Of a stretch of DNA of 64,000 nucleotides, positions 61,732 to 64,000 are shown piece by piece. The position numbers and the translations under genes were made by a program. Location of the stretch: NCBI GenBank assembly GCA_964567745.1, contig CAZMNY010000022.1, forward strand, positions 1-64,000. The letters run 5' to 3'. The notes under the pieces are model-generated. The model did no database searches. It was not told where the DNA came from and saw nothing but the letters and a program-made list of their open reading frames with translations. Source of the stretch: CAZMNY01 sp964567745 (lineage in GTDB: Bacteria > Planctomycetota > Planctomycetia > Pirellulales > Pirellulaceae). Every line of letters begins with the position of its first letter. Positions within the stretch are counted from its first letter, which is position 1.

Positions 61732-62520
61732 ATGCTCGAAAGAAAGCCAATCTTTCCCAATGTCATCGAACTGAATCATCAAGTCGGTCACATCATCGGA
61801 TGCAATGTCTACATTTTGTTCGATGAGGACGAATGGGCGCTGGTCGATATCGGTTACGAAGAAAACGTCGATGAGGTTATCGAGTTGATCCGTCAACTCG
61901 ACTTCCCGCTCTCCAAATGCAAGATGCTGATTGCGACTCATGCCGACGTCGATCATGTTCAGGGCATGGCGAAGGCTAAGCAATTGTTGCGTGCGCCGGT
62001 CGCGGCCCACGCCGGCGCCGCCGCCTTGCTCGCCGTCGGCGACAAGCTGCAGACGTTTGCCGAGATCGTCGCACTCGGCATCAAGCTCGATATGCCGAAA
62101 GTCGAGACCGACCAAGTCATCAAGGAGGGCGACATCCTGGAGATCGGCAGTCTGAAACTTGAGGTCTGGCAGACGCCGGGGCACACAAACAACCAACTCA
62201 GTTTTCGCTTCCGCGACCTGCTGCTCAGCGGCGACAACATTTATCGAGATGGCTGCGTGGGCGCGATCGAATCGCATCATGGCAGCGACCTGCTCGACTT
62301 CATCAAATCGCTCGAACGAATTCGCGAATCGGACGCCAAGTGGTTGTTGCCGAGTCACGGCCCCGTATTCGCCAACGACAGAAAGCTGCTCGATCAGACG
62401 ATCGAGCGTCTGCAAGGGTACACGCGAATGGCGGACTTTGGCGCATGCGCCGTCGATTGGCCGCTGATGGACCAGTGGGAGCAGGAGCTGGCTGAGAAAT
62501 CGGCGAATCCGGGCGAATAG
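61732..62520 (+). CDS. Metallo-beta-lactamase fold hydrolase
   Basis: A 262-residue protein of the MBL superfamily. It has strand VYILFDEDEWALVDIGY, the metal motif THADVDHVQG, then PGHTNNQ, SGDNIYRDG and LLPSHGP, the remaining ligands. The canonical HxHxDH reads HxDxDH here (His70, Asp72, Asp74, His75). Known relatives include glyoxalase II-type, CPSF-type and other hydrolases, so the reaction is not clear. The C-terminal 80 residues contain a helical extension. It is flanked by the epimerase-type gene and a secreted small protein on the same strand. Confidence 0.88.
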   Translation: MLERKPIFPNVIELNHQVGHIIGCNVYILFDEDEWALVDIGYEENVDEVIELIRQLDFPLSKCKMLIATHADVDHVQGMAKAKQLLRAPVAAHAGAAALLAVGDKLQTFAEIVALGIKLDMPKVETDQVIKEGDILEIGSLKLEVWQTPGHTNNQLSFRFRDLLLSGDNIYRDGCVGAIESHHGSDLLDFIKSLERIRESDAKWLLPSHGPVFANDRKLLDQTIERLQGYTRMADFGACAVDWPLMDQWEQELAEKSANPGE

Positions 62521-62749
62521 CTTCTGCATTGCTTGCTGCAGCCAGTCGACCGAGCGCGGGCGGAACGACAACCGGCGCGGATTCTCATCGTGATTGCGTC
62601 GGTTTTGCCGGATATTCCTTGAGTTAGGCTTCTGCCGGTGCCGATGTTTGGGAATGACCCGGTTGCCTCGCTCTTTTCGTGCGCGGCATTTCGACCCGAT
62701 ACATTTCGCGATTCTGGCGATCGCATTCCGTTTCTTGGGGGATCCCGCG

Positions 62750-63079
62750 ATGATTCGTCGTCTTCTGCTCTCGCTTGCGGCGTTTGGCGCCTTGAGCGTC
62801 TTGGCCTCCTCTGCCGCACAGGCTCAACAGCCGATGGCCTACGGTCAAACCTGGGGCGGACACTACGGCAACCACGATTGGGAGCGGTTCTACCACTACC
62901 CCTACGTGTACTACCCGCAAAACTTCTGGGGCAACGAGTACTTCCGCAGCGGCAATAGCCTTTACCACCGGTATCCGCCGGAAATGCGAGTTCCCGTCTA
63001 CAACAAGCAGTGGCACAACTACTACCCGCAAGGCCAGCGATACCACAGCGGCCACCACTTCATGTTGGACGTGTTTTAA
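62750..63079 (+). CDS. Small secreted Tyr/His-rich protein
   Basis: A 109-residue protein. A clear signal peptide (MIRRLLLSLAAFGALSVLASSAAQAQ) is followed by a mature part of about 80 residues very rich in Tyr, His, Trp, Asn and Gly (HYGNHDWERFYHYPYVYYP and similar). This composition recurs in secreted planctomycete proteins of unknown role. The start is the ATG directly before the signal; an open frame further upstream is not protein-like. A strong terminator follows at 63156. Confidence 0.8.
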   Translation: MIRRLLLSLAAFGALSVLASSAAQAQQPMAYGQTWGGHYGNHDWERFYHYPYVYYPQNFWGNEYFRSGNSLYHRYPPEMRVPVYNKQWHNYYPQGQRYHSGHHFMLDVF

Positions 63080-63155
63080 ACCAAAACCGCCACGCGACAG
63101 CGAAGACGAGCCCCGCTCGCTCGTCGCAATTCACTTTCGCGACGACAAGACAATT

Positions 63156-63191
63156 CGAAGCGCAGCTCGACGAGCCGCGCTTCGTTTTTTT
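63156..63191 (+). terminator. Intrinsic terminator after the Tyr/His-rich gene
   Basis: A perfect 8-bp stem, CGAAGCGC (63156-63163) with GCGCTTCG (63177-63184), has a 13-base loop and is followed directly by a run of seven T. Confidence 0.88.
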
Positions 63192-63295
63192 CTTGCGTCC
63201 AAGATCTTCCCCGACACGCCAGACGCGTGAAGGTCAGTTAGAGACCGAAGCGGGCGTCGAAAACAAAACCTCTCACCCCGGGGCACAAGACGACG

Positions 63296-64000
63296 TTACG
63301 CCCAATCGCGAGCCAGCGAGGCGAGAATATCAGAGGCTCGTGCGAGTTGCTCGAGATCAATCCACTCGTCGTGCGTGTGCGCTTGCTTGATGCAACCGGG
63401 GCCAAAGACGACGGTGGGCCAATGGGCGAAGTGAGAGGCGTCAGAACAATACGCGGCGACCTCAACTTGCAAATCGACCTGATGCGTCTTAGATGCGCGA
63501 CGCAACCGATCGACGACGGCACCATTACGATCGTCAGGCAATGGCGAGGTGGCAAGGTACGGCTTTTCGCTGACGACGTCGTGGCGCGCGTTGAGGTAGT
63601 CGACGACGTGTTGCCAAGCTTTTAACGGATCTTCGCCCGGCACGAGGCGTCTGTCGATCTCGATCCAACACGATTCCGGTACGACATTAACGCTCACGCC
63701 GCCTTCGACCAACCCGACACTCATCGTCGGCTGGCCCAGCCGAGGGTGATCGGCCAACTTAGGCGCTTCTTCGGCCGCATACTGCTCCAATGAGTTGATG
63801 ACTCTGGCCATTTCATAAATCGCGTTCCGCCCCAACTCGGGCGTTGAACTGTGCGCAGCCACGCCGCTAGTTCGGCATCGCCACCGGACGACACCCTTGT
63901 GTGCGGCGACAACATTCAGTTCCGTCGGCTCCGCAACGATCATGGCCGCGGGCGCTCGATCGAAGGGGAATTTGGCGTCGGCATTCCACAGCCCCGCCAA
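63296..64000 (-). CDS. M20-family peptidase/deacetylase (C-terminal part)
   Basis: The C-terminal ~235 residues of an M20 metallopeptidase (ArgE/DapE/acetylornithine-deacetylase type); the N-terminal part lies beyond the right edge. Visible are the inter-domain AEPTELNVVAAHKGVVRWR with the metal-binding Glu in AEPT, SGVAAHSSTPELGRNAIYEMA, the dimerisation-domain strands VSVNVVPESCWIEIDRRLVPGED, and the terminal active-site histidine in GPGCIKQAHTHDEWI. The stop is at the left end. The family hydrolyses N-acyl or peptide bonds with two zinc ions. Confidence 0.9.
   Translation of the reverse strand: MAGLWNADAKFPFDRAPAAMIVAEPTELNVVAAHKGVVRWRCRTSGVAAHSSTPELGRNAIYEMARVINSLEQYAAEEAPKLADHPRLGQPTMSVGLVEGGVSVNVVPESCWIEIDRRLVPGEDPLKAWQHVVDYLNARHDVVSEKPYLATSPLPDDRNGAVVDRLRRASKTHQVDLQVEVAAYCSDASHFAHWPTVVFGPGCIKQAHTHDEWIDLEQLARASDILASLARDWA

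Noticed and set aside
1..64000. CRISPR array, tRNA or rRNA genes
   Set aside because: No regularly spaced direct repeats were seen. GTTCGAATCC-like stretches such as near 12767 are inside coding sequence and lack a cloverleaf context.

Overview
The window looks like a chromosomal segment of a planctomycete (Planctomycetota, probably a Pirellula-like lineage). This is inferred from gene content and style: an orphan rpsR, PEGA lipoproteins, FHA and NHL proteins, repeated HtrA-like proteases, a tetraheme cytochrome/FeS/NrfD cassette, a LexA/Flp-pilin junction, scattered mostly single-gene transcription units and TTG/GTG starts. No phage, plasmid, CRISPR, rRNA or tRNA gene was seen, and almost all of the sequence is core or house-keeping chromosome.

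Layout. 0-6 kb: a TAXI-type TRAP uptake system (fused permease plus solute-binding lipoprotein), then a DUF3311 small membrane protein with a sodium:solute symporter. 6.3-9.0 kb: a three-gene membrane redox module (tetraheme cytochrome c, Tat-exported FeS protein, NrfD-like quinone-interacting subunit) with no catalytic subunit beside it. 9.2-15.4 kb: rpsR, a thioesterase, a prenyltransferase-repeat protein and a LolD/FtsX-type ABC exporter. 15.5-17 kb: divergent queE and queF (queuosine precursor synthesis) with a small coupled gene. 17-22.6 kb: an internally duplicated membrane protein, a PIG-L deacetylase with a class III aminotransferase, a TIM-barrel isomerase and a zinc-ribbon protein. 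22.6-25 kb: an FHA/coiled-coil/membrane protein split by an apparent frameshift. 25.5-28.6 kb: a DksA/TraR-type protein, an HtrA protease, two abutting MITE-like elements and a nucleoside hydrolase. 28.9-38.2 kb: trpD, an NHL protein, an RND/MMPL transporter, a 32-residue basic protein, a FabZ-like protein, trmB, purF and proB. 38.4-41.5 kb: a NagB/PIG-L fusion, an orphan Flp pilin and lexA with a striking promoter-operator. 41.6-51.9 kb: a two-component system with an NtrC-type regulator, an LptF/G protein, a PP2C phosphatase, a PEGA lipoprotein and an Mla (MlaEFD) lipid transport operon. 52-64 kb: an OB-fold protein, clpC, a TPR protein, a ThiD2-ThiE fusion, a protease/pseudoprotease pair, an epimerase, a metallo-beta-lactamase fold hydrolase, a Tyr/His-rich secreted protein and the C-terminal part of an M20 peptidase cut by the window edge.

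No single new multi-gene defence or biosynthetic system stands out. The best leads are molecular oddities: (i) a pseudoprotease whose PDZ domain appears nested inside the protease fold, beside an intact protease; (ii) a lexA promoter whose 16-bp spacer is entirely a 6-4-6 palindrome, next to a divergent Flp pilin; (iii) a NagB domain lacking its catalytic His and Asp in a deacetylase fusion; (iv) an MlaD with an EF-hand-like loop inserted in the MCE domain; (v) a redox FeS subunit with a Gly/Cys repeat ahead of its Tat signal and a Cys missing from one cluster; (vi) two tandem MITE-like elements, one supplying a gene's stop codon.
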